39,385 nt of DNA from an uncultured Prevotellaceae bacterium (lineage in GTDB: Bacteria > Bacteroidota > Bacteroidia > Bacteroidales > Bacteroidaceae), in the NCBI GenBank assembly GCA_902803475.1, contig CADCPZ010000164.1, forward strand, positions 1-39,385, read 5' to 3'. This document shows positions 23,025 to 31,694 of the stretch, piece after piece; position 1 is the stretch's first letter, and each line of letters begins with the position of its first letter. The notes beneath the pieces were generated by a model. It saw only the letters and a program-made list of their open reading frames with translations. It was not told the origin of the DNA and did no database searches. The position numbers and the translations under genes were made by a program.

Positions 23025-24908
23025 ATGAAGAAATTATTTAAATATGCATACGTAGCACTCGTTGGTGTGATGGTATTTGCACTCAATGCATGTACCAACG
23101 ATTACGAGTACGACCCAGCATCTAAGGAAAATCTGGGCGAGCAGGTGTATTTCTCCAACAACTTGGGTTCAAAGATTGAACTCCCTACTGACGGTAACAG
23201 TTTCACAGTAAATGTTTGCCGTGTGAACACGGAAGGAGAACTCACCGTGCCCATCACTGTGACGATGGAAGATGGAAGCATTTTCCGTGCAGCAGCCAGA
23301 ACGGTGACCTTTGCAGACGGTCAGGATACGGCACCATTTGTTTTCACTTTCAATCCTGAAGACGTGGTTTATGGTGACTATGCAACCATCAAAATGCAAA
23401 TCTCTGACGAAACCTACACCACTCCTTATGGACTGGCTTCATACACATTCGAAGCAGGTAAGACCGCATGGGTGGCTATGAAAGGTAAGGCAACATATCG
23501 TGAGGATATCGTAAGTACTTGGTATAGTTTAAAAAATCCTGTTTATCAGGTATCTATCGAGGAGAATATCATTGAACAGGGTGTTTACCGCCTGGTTGAT
23601 CCATACGGAACCGCATTGGCAACTGCTATGGGTATGACTCAAAAGCAGTGGTCAAGCATGTATGACTATAACGGAGCTCCTTACTATATGGAGATTGATG
23701 CATCAGATCCTGACCACGTATATGTACGTGGATTCAAGACTGGTCTGACGATGGATGAAGCCAGTGGTATGATTTCCAGTACAAGTATAGTGGATTACTA
23801 TATGGCAAATGGTTACCCTCTGGAAACAATCAAATCGAAAGTACCTCAATACTTCGGTAAGCTTGAAGATGGCGTGATAACGATGCCAACAGGAGCGATG
23901 CTGATCTCTGAGGAAAATTATAACAATGGCGCTTGGTCAACTGCAAACCGAAATGGTCTCTTCGCTGTAGCATTGCCTGGTGCAAGCATCAAGGATTATT
24001 CATTCGACATCTCTTATCTTGGACGATTCACAGATGTTAATGACAATGACTATGCGACCATATTGATGTACTGCGGTGAAAACCTTACATCCGTGAAATA
24101 TGCATTGGTTCCTGCTACCGAGGATGTTGAATCTACGATTGAAGGAATCATCGACGGTAGCGTAGAGTGTAGCGAGGAAGAGGCTGGTCCTGAGGTTGGA
24201 GTAAGCATTCCATACGAGGAAACAAATACATACAATCTCGTAGTTGTACTCTATGAAGGTTCTGAGGTGGTTGGTTATGACTATTTCGAACTGAAACTGA
24301 AGTCCAGCAAGGACGCAGCAGAACAGTACGAAGATATTGGTGCTGGTGTAATCACGTTAGGCGCAGCTGACTTGAGTCCAAACTTCTTCCAACAAGCTCA
24401 AGAAGAACCTTTCGGTGTATTAATGGGCCAAACCATCACTCAGGAGGCTGTTATCTCTCAAAGCACCTCTGACCCGACCCATTACAAAATTGAACCATTC
24501 TATCGTGAAGGCTATCCACTCTTCTTCACATGGGATTCAGAAGCAAACACCATCGTGGTTGATGGTGTAGAAACAGGATTTGAGACACAGGCTGGTGTAA
24601 TTTCCGCCACTGATGTGGAAACCGTGGTGGGACAGAGTCTTGCAGGTTATGGTCTGAACTCCTGCTATCTGCCTGATGACAATACTTTCCGCTTCAACCT
24701 GATGTTCTCTGATGTTAACAACACCTATGTTTGTGAAACGGAGACCTATGTGAACACTGAGTCAAACCAAGCTAAGGTGCTGGAAGTTAAGAAGAAGATT
24801 GGCCGTAAGCGCAGTGGTACCGGTAGGGCTACCCTCAACAAGAAAGGCCACAAGATCATTAGAAAGAGTCCCTTTAGCAGAGGCGAAAAATTTACAATTC
24901 AGAAATAA
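23025..24908 (+). CDS. SusE-position outer-membrane lipoprotein with basic C-terminal tail
   Basis: 627 residues from the ATG at MKKLFKYAY. Two ATGs slightly upstream (22995, 23016) add residues before the signal, so I do not use them. The lipobox is LNAC with Cys23, followed by the acidic TNDYEYD that fits surface export. Residues 40-130 look like a Calx-beta or similar beta-sandwich (FTVNVCRVNTEGELTVPITV). The rest is beta-rich with no family I recognise. The last 35 residues are strikingly basic (KKKIGRKRSGTGR, LNKKGHKIIRK, SRGEKFTIQK), unlike the acidic body. In SusCD loci the third lipoprotein usually binds ligand and sets specificity. It is 33 bases after SusD and ends in front of a strong hairpin. 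Confidence 0.75.
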   Translation: MKKLFKYAYVALVGVMVFALNACTNDYEYDPASKENLGEQVYFSNNLGSKIELPTDGNSFTVNVCRVNTEGELTVPITVTMEDGSIFRAAARTVTFADGQDTAPFVFTFNPEDVVYGDYATIKMQISDETYTTPYGLASYTFEAGKTAWVAMKGKATYREDIVSTWYSLKNPVYQVSIEENIIEQGVYRLVDPYGTALATAMGMTQKQWSSMYDYNGAPYYMEIDASDPDHVYVRGFKTGLTMDEASGMISSTSIVDYYMANGYPLETIKSKVPQYFGKLEDGVITMPTGAMLISEENYNNGAWSTANRNGLFAVALPGASIKDYSFDISYLGRFTDVNDNDYATILMYCGENLTSVKYALVPATEDVESTIEGIIDGSVECSEEEAGPEVGVSIPYEETNTYNLVVVLYEGSEVVGYDYFELKLKSSKDAAEQYEDIGAGVITLGAADLSPNFFQQAQEEPFGVLMGQTITQEAVISQSTSDPTHYKIEPFYREGYPLFFTWDSEANTIVVDGVETGFETQAGVISATDVETVVGQSLAGYGLNSCYLPDDNTFRFNLMFSDVNNTYVCETETYVNTESNQAKVLEVKKKIGRKRSGTGRATLNKKGHKIIRKSPFSRGEKFTIQK

Positions 24909-24924
24909 ATTCTGATTGATTTTC

Positions 24925-24967
24925 AAAAGACTCCAGGTGGGGCATTGTTCCGTCTGGAGTCTTTTCT
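24925..24967 (+). terminator. Hairpin terminator after the SusCD operon
   Basis: AAAAGACTCCAG (24925-24936) pairs with CTGGAGTCTTTT (24954-24965): a 12-bp stem followed by CTTAT. It separates the lipoprotein from the metalloprotease, so the latter is either read through or has an unrecognised promoter. Confidence 0.85.
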
Positions 24968-25001
24968 TATCAATTCATTTAATCAACAATTCTCGTAAGG
25001 T

Positions 25002-26726
25002 ATGAAAAGATTATTCCTATTGACAAGTGCTTTCCTACTGGCAATGACCATCACAGCTGTGCCAGCAAAGAAAGGAATCAAGCGCGTGTTGACACTCGAC
25101 AATGGTACTCAGGTAACAGCAGAATTGCAGGGTGACGAGTTCTTGAGTTTCTGGAAGGCTGATAATGGAGAATGCTATGTGTTGACAAACGGACAGCAAG
25201 AGGTCTATCAGGTTGCAGACATACCGGCATTGCAGGTCAAAGCCGACCAGCTGCGCAAGGAGTCAAACGCCCGTCGCGCAAAGCGGCTGCAAGCAACGCG
25301 GAAGAATGCTTTTGGTGGAGACCATCCCGTGTATGAAAACGTGAAGAAAGGTCTCATCATCCTGGTTTATTATACCGATACCCAATTCGGAAAGACCCAT
25401 AACCAAAAATTTTACCAACGAGTGGCTAATGAACGTCATTTTACCAGTTCGATAGGTTTCAAAGGCAGTGTGAAAGACTATTTCCTCGATCAGAGTAATG
25501 GACGATTCGAACTCGATTTCGATGTAGTAGGTCCTTACAAACTGGACCATGAAGTGGCTTACTATGGGGCGCACGATGGAGGCAATAACGACAAACGACC
25601 AGGACGTATGATAGCTGATGCCTGTGCTAAAGCTGATGCCGATGTCGATTTCTCTCAGTATGACTGGAATGGTGACGGTCGTGTGGAACAAATATACGTG
25701 TTGTATGCCGGATTAGGAGAGGCTGCCGGTGGTGCATCTACCACTATTTGGCCCCATGAATGGTCGTTGAGTTCCAGCGACTATGGTACGCAATATGTCA
25801 CCAATGACGGTGAAACCTTCGTGGATACCTATTCCTGCGGATCGGAGCTGACAAAAAATTATTTAGGCAACAATACTGCTGATGGCATTGGTACCATCTG
25901 CCACGAGTTCTCACACTGTCTGGGACTGCCAGATATGTATGACACGCGACAATCCCAAGAGTATGGAATGGGCAGTTGGGACTTGATGGCTCATGGCAGC
26001 TATAATGACGGAGGCTTCTGCCCGCCCAACTACAGCACTTACGAAAAATGGCAGACTGGCTGGATTGAGCCTGTTATCCTGTTTGAGCCAACAACGGTAA
26101 AGGGGGTTCCTGCTCAGGCGGTGGACTATGGTAAGACGTTTGTTATCTATAACGATGACAATCCTGACGAATGCTATCTGTTAGAAAACCGACAGACCAA
26201 TGTAGGTATCTGGGACACTAAAATGCCTGGAAGCGGTCTGATGATTCAGCATCTTGACTATAATTCAACGATATGGTCGATGAACAATGTCAATGCCATC
26301 GTCAACTATAGTCAACAGTATGGTCCACAATATGCCTATATGGATAACGATCACCAGCGCTGCACCATCTACCATGCCGACAATACTGCTGGAGTAGCAA
26401 ACGAAACCACCGACCTGTATCCTTATGAGGGCAACAACAGTCTGACCGCTACATCTACGCCTGCAGCCATCTGTTATACTGGTACATCGCTGTTGAGCAA
26501 GCCCATTACCAATATTGTGCAAAACGATGACGGAACCATTGACTTTGACTTCATGGGGGGTAGCTCCACTAACATCATCATCGCAACCGCTATTGATGCG
26601 ATAACCGTAAATAAACCGGTTCAAAACGACAACTCATGGTACACCATCGACGGCCAGCGTCTGAACGGTGAACCTACCCAACGTGGCATCTATATCCACA
26701 ATGGTCAGAAGTTTGTGGTGAAATAA
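25002..26726 (+). CDS. Secreted M6-family metalloprotease with C-terminal sorting tag
   Basis: 574 residues. The signal peptide is at residues 1-22 (ending VPA). A propeptide-like region rich in Arg and Lys follows (about 23-105). The catalytic domain matches M6 proteases (immune inhibitor A type): zinc motif HEFSHCLGLPD at residues 301-311 and a downstream MGSWDLMAHG block for the Met-turn. DWNGDGRVE at 221-229 looks like a calcium loop. The C-terminus GIYIHNGQKFVVK matches the tag of the starch-binding-like and MBG proteins and suggests type IX-type secretion. It lies 93 bases after the SusCD operon, beyond a terminator hairpin. I infer that it cuts proteins outside the cell to feed the SusCD pair. 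No promoter box was found in the gap. Confidence 0.9.
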   Translation: MKRLFLLTSAFLLAMTITAVPAKKGIKRVLTLDNGTQVTAELQGDEFLSFWKADNGECYVLTNGQQEVYQVADIPALQVKADQLRKESNARRAKRLQATRKNAFGGDHPVYENVKKGLIILVYYTDTQFGKTHNQKFYQRVANERHFTSSIGFKGSVKDYFLDQSNGRFELDFDVVGPYKLDHEVAYYGAHDGGNNDKRPGRMIADACAKADADVDFSQYDWNGDGRVEQIYVLYAGLGEAAGGASTTIWPHEWSLSSSDYGTQYVTNDGETFVDTYSCGSELTKNYLGNNTADGIGTICHEFSHCLGLPDMYDTRQSQEYGMGSWDLMAHGSYNDGGFCPPNYSTYEKWQTGWIEPVILFEPTTVKGVPAQAVDYGKTFVIYNDDNPDECYLLENRQTNVGIWDTKMPGSGLMIQHLDYNSTIWSMNNVNAIVNYSQQYGPQYAYMDNDHQRCTIYHADNTAGVANETTDLYPYEGNNSLTATSTPAAICYTGTSLLSKPITNIVQNDDGTIDFDFMGGSSTNIIIATAIDAITVNKPVQNDNSWYTIDGQRLNGEPTQRGIYIHNGQKFVVK

Positions 26727-26767
26727 AAGGGGTTTGAAATAGAGAACAAAAATTATTGCAATAGAAC

Positions 26768-26812
26768 ATTAGAGGGTATGTCATAACAGGCATATCCTCT
26801 AATTTGTTTTTA
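26768..26812 (+). terminator. Rho-independent terminator after the metalloprotease gene
   Basis: ATTAGAGGGTATG (26768-26780) pairs with CATATCCTCTAAT (26791-26803), 13 bp with one G-U, followed by TTGTTTTT. Confidence 0.92.
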
Positions 26813-26827
26813 AGAATTTCGAAAAAA

Positions 26828-26860
26828 TTTGGAGGTTATTGGGAAAATTACTTATCTTTG
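26828..26860 (+). promoter_or_regulatory. Promoter of the outer-membrane barrel gene
   Basis: TTTG at 26828-26831, 21 bases, then TATCTTTG at 26853-26860. It excludes a TTG start at 26829 for the gene downstream and leaves a leader of about 25 bases. Confidence 0.85.
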
Positions 26861-26891
26861 CAAAGTCGCTAATGTATTTTGTTTAGCGGAG

Positions 26892-28613
26892 ATGAACAAG
26901 AAACTACGAACCGCTTTTCTTGGCCTGCTGCTGTGCTGTTCCAGCATGGTATGGGGGGATGATGTACTGATTGAACACCAAGGCGACCATTATGTGATCA
27001 ATATGGATGCGCTGAAACCTGACAGCGAGATGACGCTCATGGAGGTGTTGCAGCTGTGCCCTGAACTGACGATCGATAACAGTTTCGCGCTGAATGAGAA
27101 TTATGTGCTATGCGTGGATGATGTTGATGTTTTACTTGACAACATTACCTTCTTGAAACAGGTGAAGGCTCAAGAGATTGAGTCGATCGACATTTATATG
27201 AACCCTTCCGTATCACAAGGTGTCGGAGGAACAGAAGCTGTCATCAACATCAGGTATAAGAAATCTGAAACGAAAAGCACCGCGGGAAAGGTGTCTCTGG
27301 AGGGTAGCACGTATGGCAACGGACTGCTGTATGGCGACGTGAAGACACAGCAGCGGAACATCGGTATTAGAGGCTATGCACTCATGGATCTCTATTATGC
27401 CAAAGCAACACCAGTAGAGGGAGGAACCTTAACGCAACGCCAAATGGCGCAGAATGCCCACGTTACTGCTGACTGGGATATCAGTTCTGTTGACAACCTG
27501 AAAGTAAAGCTGTTCCAACAGTTTACTGACTATAAGGAGCGCTATCGTCATCCCGACGAATCCAACCAGATTCCCATTCAGGAACGACTCGGAAGTATGA
27601 TGGCAACCTATACCCGCACGTTGAACGACAAAGAGGCGACCTTGATGGCAGAAGCAGGAGGTATATATCTCAGCAATAGCACATCCGGATATTCTACATA
27701 CCAAATCGCTCCGTATTTCTTTGCAGAGTATAACACACCTTTGTTTTGTGATGACCTCTGGATGTTGGCGGGATGGGAAATCAACTATGACCACGTCAAA
27801 AAAATAGAGTTGGTACATCAGAAATTCCTCAAGAATGATTTTTACCTGCAAATGGACTATAATAGCGGGCCGTGGATTGTTACGCTGGGTGCCCGTCATA
27901 CGCTGCTGAACTATTGGAACCGGTTCTATCATACCGAGAACCGTCAGCAGGCGACACACCACAGGAGTGCAACTACCTTCTTGGCTACTGCAGGATATAA
28001 ATGGGGACGACACTATGTGCAGGGTACTTTCAACCGAGATTTTTTTATTCCCTCCTTCGATGACTTCTATGAGGATGTGATGGATCAGACGGTGTTCACC
28101 ACCAGTTATCTGACGAATCTTATGTGGCGGGCGGAATTGCGCTATAACTACCAGAAAAAGAATCTGGCCTTTTTTGGTGTCGTGACACATTCCTGGATAA
28201 CTGATATGCCCACACCGCGAGAAGCGTTGACGAGTGTCAAAACAACGATTACCTGGAATCAGGGAGCACTGAGACTGACGGCTGGAGCCAACTACTACCA
28301 TCAGCATATTTCTGCTGGTATCGAGCAGGGTAAAAGGAACGACAATTTTTTCACCTTGAAACTTTCTCCGACCTTGTTGCTGGGCAAGGGCTTTCGCCTG
28401 TCGGCGATGCTCCTTTATCAAAGTAAGGAGAAGTATCTTGGCAACGACTCTCACTTGTATGCATCCGTAAAGGTAAACAAAGATTTGGGACGCCATTGGA
28501 ATCTCTATGCCGATTTTCATGATCTGACGGGACTGCCAACGATTTCTTTAGAAAAATCGTTAGGGGAATTTTTCAATAGAGCACTAACAGTCGGTATGAC
28601 CTACCGGTTCTGA
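26892..28613 (+). CDS. TonB-receptor-like outer-membrane beta-barrel protein
   Basis: 573 residues from the ATG at MNKKLRTAF, chosen because the promoter lies just upstream. The signal peptide is residues 1-21 (ending VWG). Residues 22-125 look like a short plug domain (VLQLCPELTIDNSFALNENY, VDDVDVLLDN, then AQEIESIDIYMNPSV and GGTEAVINIRYKK). The rest alternates hydrophobic strands typical of a barrel and ends in MTYRF with the terminal aromatic residue. It lacks the carboxypeptidase-regulatory domain of SusC and is half its size, so it belongs with the smaller OMP_b-brl_3-like TonB receptors. It has no SusD partner, sits as a single-gene unit, and its substrate is not evident. Confidence 0.78.
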   Translation: MNKKLRTAFLGLLLCCSSMVWGDDVLIEHQGDHYVINMDALKPDSEMTLMEVLQLCPELTIDNSFALNENYVLCVDDVDVLLDNITFLKQVKAQEIESIDIYMNPSVSQGVGGTEAVINIRYKKSETKSTAGKVSLEGSTYGNGLLYGDVKTQQRNIGIRGYALMDLYYAKATPVEGGTLTQRQMAQNAHVTADWDISSVDNLKVKLFQQFTDYKERYRHPDESNQIPIQERLGSMMATYTRTLNDKEATLMAEAGGIYLSNSTSGYSTYQIAPYFFAEYNTPLFCDDLWMLAGWEINYDHVKKIELVHQKFLKNDFYLQMDYNSGPWIVTLGARHTLLNYWNRFYHTENRQQATHHRSATTFLATAGYKWGRHYVQGTFNRDFFIPSFDDFYEDVMDQTVFTTSYLTNLMWRAELRYNYQKKNLAFFGVVTHSWITDMPTPREALTSVKTTITWNQGALRLTAGANYYHQHISAGIEQGKRNDNFFTLKLSPTLLLGKGFRLSAMLLYQSKEKYLGNDSHLYASVKVNKDLGRHWNLYADFHDLTGLPTISLEKSLGEFFNRALTVGMTYRF

Positions 28614-28648
28614 TAGCGTTGGAGTTCCCTTGATGATAGAACTATTGA

Positions 28649-28704
28649 TGTCATTTTGTCGATGTTATCGTATCGTTTTTAGGTGCAAATCAGACAAAAT
28701 GGCA
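28649..28704. promoter_or_regulatory. Inverted TGYCATTTTGTC boxes upstream of the hsp20 sigma-54 promoter
   Basis: TGTCATTTTGTC (28649-28660) and its inverted near-copy GACAAAATGGCA (28693-28704), separated by 32 bases. They lie about 40-95 bases before the expected start point, the usual place for binding of a sigma-54 activator. Confidence 0.55.
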
Positions 28705-28716
28705 GAATTTTAGTTT

Positions 28717-28732
28717 TGGTACATCTCTTGCA
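28717..28732 (+). promoter_or_regulatory. Sigma-54 (RpoN) type promoter of hsp20
   Basis: TGGTACATCTCTTGCA fits the sigma-54 consensus TGGYACR-N4-TTGCW at every defined position, with GG and GC in the -24/-12 spacing. No TAnnTTTG box is near. Transcription should start near 28743, which rules out the ATG at 28738 and supports the start at 28813. Confidence 0.75.
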
Positions 28733-28812
28733 TTTAGATGGATGAGCGCGAATGGAAACAGAAGCGCACAAACATTAAAAGTCTAACAATTAAAATAATG
28801 GAGGAAAAGAGT

Positions 28813-29238
28813 ATGTTACCAATTATGCACAGAAATCAATGGTTACCGGAAGTGTTCAACGATTTTTTCAACACTGACTTTATGCCGAAGGTAAACGCAA
28901 CGGCACCGGCCATAAACGTGAAGGAAAGTGATAAGGACTATCAGGTAGAACTGGCCGCACCGGGCTTGAAGAAGGAGGACTTCTCTGTGAATATCAACGA
29001 TGACGGCAACCTCGTGATTAAGATGGAGAAGAAAGAGGAAAATAAGGAGGAAAACAAGGCCACTCACTACCTGCGTCGCGAATTCTCGTTCAGCAAGTAT
29101 GAACAAACACTGATTCTGCCTGACGATGTGGAAAAGGAAGAGATTCGTGCCAAGATGGAGAATGGTGTACTGACCATCGACCTGCCAAAAATGGCCGTTT
29201 CCCAGAAGAAACCGGCACGACAGATCGTTGTAGGATAG
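28813..29238 (+). CDS. Small heat-shock protein, Hsp20/alpha-crystallin family
   Basis: 141 residues from the ATG at MLPIMHRNQWLPEVF, chosen because GGAGG lies 8 bases upstream and the predicted transcript starts after the earlier ATG. The alpha-crystallin domain spans about residues 32-125: INVKESDKDYQVELAAPGLK, a middle with KKEENKEENK, HYLRREFSF, and the conserved MENGVLTIDLPK. It is an ATP-independent holdase that binds unfolding proteins in the cytoplasm. It stands alone, downstream of a sigma-54-type promoter, which suggests control by an RpoN activator rather than a vegetative promoter. The stop is directly followed by a GC-rich palindromic element. Confidence 0.95.
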   Translation: MLPIMHRNQWLPEVFNDFFNTDFMPKVNATAPAINVKESDKDYQVELAAPGLKKEDFSVNINDDGNLVIKMEKKEENKEENKATHYLRREFSFSKYEQTLILPDDVEKEEIRAKMENGVLTIDLPKMAVSQKKPARQIVVG

Positions 29239-29280
29239 TAGACCCCTCTCCGGCTCCCCCAAAGGGGGAGAGAAGGAAAG
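29239..29280 (-). repeat. GC-rich palindromic element abutting the hsp20 stop
   Basis: CCCCTCTCC, then GGCTCCCCCAAAGGGGGAG. Read on the minus strand it follows the CTCTCCCCCTTTGGGGG pattern of the family. It begins right after the hsp20 stop codon. Confidence 0.72.
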
Positions 29281-29334
29281 GAGGAATGGGGAAAGGGAAG
29301 AAGTTTTTAGGTTATAATGTAAAATCAAGTTGAC

Positions 29335-29374
29335 AATGAGGGCAATCCGCCAAGGGGTTGCTCTCATTTTTTTG
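29335..29374 (+). terminator. Rho-independent terminator after hsp20
   Basis: AATGAGGGCAAT (29335-29346) pairs with GTTGCTCTCATT (29357-29368) with two G-U pairs, and a run of T follows. Confidence 0.9.
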
Positions 29375-29381
29375 TGTTTTC

Positions 29382-29413
29382 TTTGGCTTTTCGCCCGATT
29401 ATTGCTACCTTTG
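29382..29413 (+). promoter_or_regulatory. Promoter of the gpmI-ung-DUF3109 operon
   Basis: TTTG at 29382-29385, 20 bases, then TACCTTTG at 29406-29413: a full consensus match. The leader is about 85 bases and contains a GC-rich palindromic element. Confidence 0.88.
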
Positions 29414-29448
29414 CAAGATAATTAGTAGTCCCAATATCAATACCTATA

Positions 29449-29492
29449 TACTCCCCCTCCATAACAGGGAGGGGATGGGGGTGGGTCTTAAA
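29449..29492 (+). repeat. GC-rich palindromic element in the gpmI leader
   Basis: TACTCCCCCTCCATAACAGG, then GAGGGGATGGGGGTGGGTCT. It lies 13 bases before the gpmI ATG, so its hairpin could affect ribosome access. Same orientation relative to the gene as in gmk and DUF3109. Confidence 0.85.
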
Positions 29493-29504
29493 ACATTTAC
29501 ATAT

Positions 29505-31025
29505 ATGGCAAAGAAAGCATTATTGATGATTCTCGATGGATGGGGAATCGGAAAAAAGGGTGAGGGAGATGTGATTTTTCGTACACCGACACCTTATTTG
29601 GACTATCTGACAGCAATCTCAGCACACGCACAACTGAATGCATCGGGTGAAGATGTAGGTCTTCCCGATGGACAGATGGGTAACTCTGAGGTAGGGCACC
29701 TGAATATCGGTGCCGGACGTATCGTTTATCAGGACTTGGTGAAGATTAACCGTGCCTGCAAGGACGGCTCCATTATGGAGAACCCGCAGGTGAAGGCGGC
29801 TTACTCATACGCTAAAGAGAATGGTAAAAAACTCCACTTGATGGGACTGACAAGTAATGGTGGCGTTCACTCTTCTCTCGATCATTTGTTCAAACTCATA
29901 GAGGTGGGCAAAGCATACGGTCTGAAGAACCAGACGTATGTACACTGTTTCATGGATGGCCGTGATACGGATCCGAAGTCAGGAAAGGGCTTCATAGAGC
30001 AGGTTACGAAGGTGTGTGCCGACAATGATGCTGCCATAGCCAGTATTGTAGGCCGTTTTTATGCGATGGACCGCGATAAGCGTTGGGAGCGTGTAAAAGA
30101 GGCTTATGACCTACTCGTAAAAGGTGAGGGCAAACAGCATACCGACATGGTGGCTGCTATGCAGGAAAGCTATGACGAGGGAGTCACCGATGAGTTTGTA
30201 AAGCCGATCAATAATAGCAGCGTCAATGGTCTCATCGAGGAAGGGGATGTGGTTATTTTCATCAACTTCCGTAACGACCGTGCTAAGGAGCTGACCATTG
30301 TGCTGACTCAGCAGGATATGCCAGAGCAGGGCATGAAGACCATTCCAGGACTGCAATACTACTGCATGACACCATACGATGCTTCGTTTACGGGTGTACA
30401 TATCCTGTTCCCGAAAGAGAATGTGGAGGATACACTTGGCGAATACCTTTCACGTCAAGGCAAAAAGCAGCTGCATACGGCCGAGACCGAGAAATATGCA
30501 CACGTAACCTTCTTCTTCAATGGCGGACGTGAAGAACCGTTCGAGGGGGAGGATCGTATCCTTGTTCCGAGTCCGAAGGTGGCAACCTATGACCTGAAAC
30601 CAGAGATGAGTGCATACGAGGTGAAGGATAAGCTTGTCGCAGCTATCAAGGAAGACAAATACGATTTCATCGTTGTTAACTTTGCCAACGGTGATATGGT
30701 TGGACATACGGGTGTCTATCATGCGATAGCTAAGGCGGTATGGGCTGTTGACAATTGTGTGCGCGAAGTCATCGAGGCAGCTAAGGCTGTAGGTTATGAG
30801 GCCATCATCATTGCCGATCATGGCAATGCAGATAATGCGATCAACCCAGATGGAACACCGAATACTGCTCACTCGCTGAACCCCGTTCCGTTTATCTATG
30901 TTACGGACAATAACTCTGCAACGGTTAAGAATGGTCGTTTGGCAGACGTCGCTCCTTCTATCCTTCATATCATGGGATTGGAGCAGCCGGCAGATATGAC
31001 GGGCGAGTGTTTGATAACAGATTAA
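29505..31025 (+). CDS. gpmI: 2,3-bisphosphoglycerate-independent phosphoglycerate mutase
   Basis: 506 residues, the normal size. It interconverts 3- and 2-phosphoglycerate in glycolysis with two Mn ions. The start is [16 protein letters not shown], with the first metal ligand Asp11. The phosphoserine nucleophile is Ser61 in [15 protein letters not shown], and [23 protein letters not shown] ([17 protein letters not shown]) and 'IADHGNAD' complete the signature. I use this ATG rather than one 147 bases upstream because the promoter and a palindromic repeat lie between them. It is first in an operon with ung (3-base gap) and a DUF3109 gene. No frame damage. Confidence 0.97.
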   Translation: MAKKALLMILDGWGIGKKGEGDVIFRTPTPYLDYLTAISAHAQLNASGEDVGLPDGQMGNSEVGHLNIGAGRIVYQDLVKINRACKDGSIMENPQVKAAYSYAKENGKKLHLMGLTSNGGVHSSLDHLFKLIEVGKAYGLKNQTYVHCFMDGRDTDPKSGKGFIEQVTKVCADNDAAIASIVGRFYAMDRDKRWERVKEAYDLLVKGEGKQHTDMVAAMQESYDEGVTDEFVKPINNSSVNGLIEEGDVVIFINFRNDRAKELTIVLTQQDMPEQGMKTIPGLQYYCMTPYDASFTGVHILFPKENVEDTLGEYLSRQGKKQLHTAETEKYAHVTFFFNGGREEPFEGEDRILVPSPKVATYDLKPEMSAYEVKDKLVAAIKEDKYDFIVVNFANGDMVGHTGVYHAIAKAVWAVDNCVREVIEAAKAVGYEAIIIADHGNADNAINPDGTPNTAHSLNPVPFIYVTDNNSATVKNGRLADVAPSILHIMGLEQPADMTGECLITD

Positions 31026-31028
31026 CAA

Positions 31029-31694
31029 ATGAACGTTCAGATAGAGGAAACGTGGAAACAACGGCTGAGTGGTGAGTTTGACAAACCTTATTTTGTCAAT
31101 CTCACCACTGCTGTCAAAGCAGCGTATGCTGCAGGAACGTGCTATCCGCCAGGAAGACTGATCTTCAATGCCTTTAACCTGTGTCCGTTTGACCAGGTGA
31201 AGGTCGTGATTATCGGACAAGATCCTTATCATGAGCCAGGACAGGCGCATGGGCTGAGTTTTTCGGTAATGGACGGAGTGCCTTTTCCACCATCCTTGCA
31301 GAATATCTTCAAAGAGATTCACAATGATATCGGCTCACCTATACCGTTCAGCGGTAACTTGACACGTTGGGCAGAGCAGGGAGTATTACTTCTCAATGCA
31401 ACGCTGACAGTCCGCGCTCATCAGGCAAACAGTCATTCCCAACTGGGTTGGCAGACCTTTACCGATGCTGCGATAAAAGCGTTGGCGACAGAACGGGAGC
31501 ATTTGGTCTATTTGCTGTGGGGCGGTTATGCCCGTAGCAAGTCGTATATGATAGACAAGACCAAGAACTTCGTGCTGGAATCAGTACACCCGTCACCGCT
31601 TTCTGCCAATCGTGGCGGTTGGTTTGGAAATCATCAGTTTTCGAAGTGCAATGAGTATCTGATACAGAATGGAAAAGAACCAATCAACTGGTAA
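31029..31694 (+). CDS. ung: Uracil-DNA glycosylase, family 1
   Basis: 221 residues, full length. It removes uracil from DNA to start base-excision repair. The water-activating motif is GQDPYHEPGQAHGLSFSV (Asp in GQDPYH), followed by PPSLQNIF and WAEQGVLLLNATLTV. The leucine-loop motif HPSPLSANRGGWFGNHQFS lies near the end with the catalytic His. It starts 3 bases after gpmI, so coupled translation is likely. Its last 26 bases overlap the start of the next gene in another frame. It is a standard family member. Confidence 0.97.
   Translation: MNVQIEETWKQRLSGEFDKPYFVNLTTAVKAAYAAGTCYPPGRLIFNAFNLCPFDQVKVVIIGQDPYHEPGQAHGLSFSVMDGVPFPPSLQNIFKEIHNDIGSPIPFSGNLTRWAEQGVLLLNATLTVRAHQANSHSQLGWQTFTDAAIKALATEREHLVYLLWGGYARSKSYMIDKTKNFVLESVHPSPLSANRGGWFGNHQFSKCNEYLIQNGKEPINW

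Noticed and set aside
26829..26891. TTG start for the barrel protein at 26829
   Set aside because: It lies inside the promoter (TTTG at 26828); the ATG at 26892 begins a good signal peptide.
27429..28520. 363-codon open frame on the minus strand
   Set aside because: Antisense to the outer-membrane barrel gene, which has a signal peptide, barrel pattern and consensus promoter; the antisense reading has none of these.
28738..28812. Longer Hsp20 starting at 28738
   Set aside because: The sigma-54 promoter predicts RNA starting after this ATG, and the GGAGG site fits the ATG at 28813.
29358..29504. gpmI start at the earlier ATG
   Set aside because: It lies before the promoter and would translate a palindromic repeat; the protein from 29505 has the standard length and N-terminus.
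30450..31322. 290-codon open frame on the minus strand
   Set aside because: Opposite gpmI and ung, both unmistakable; no promoter or family resemblance.
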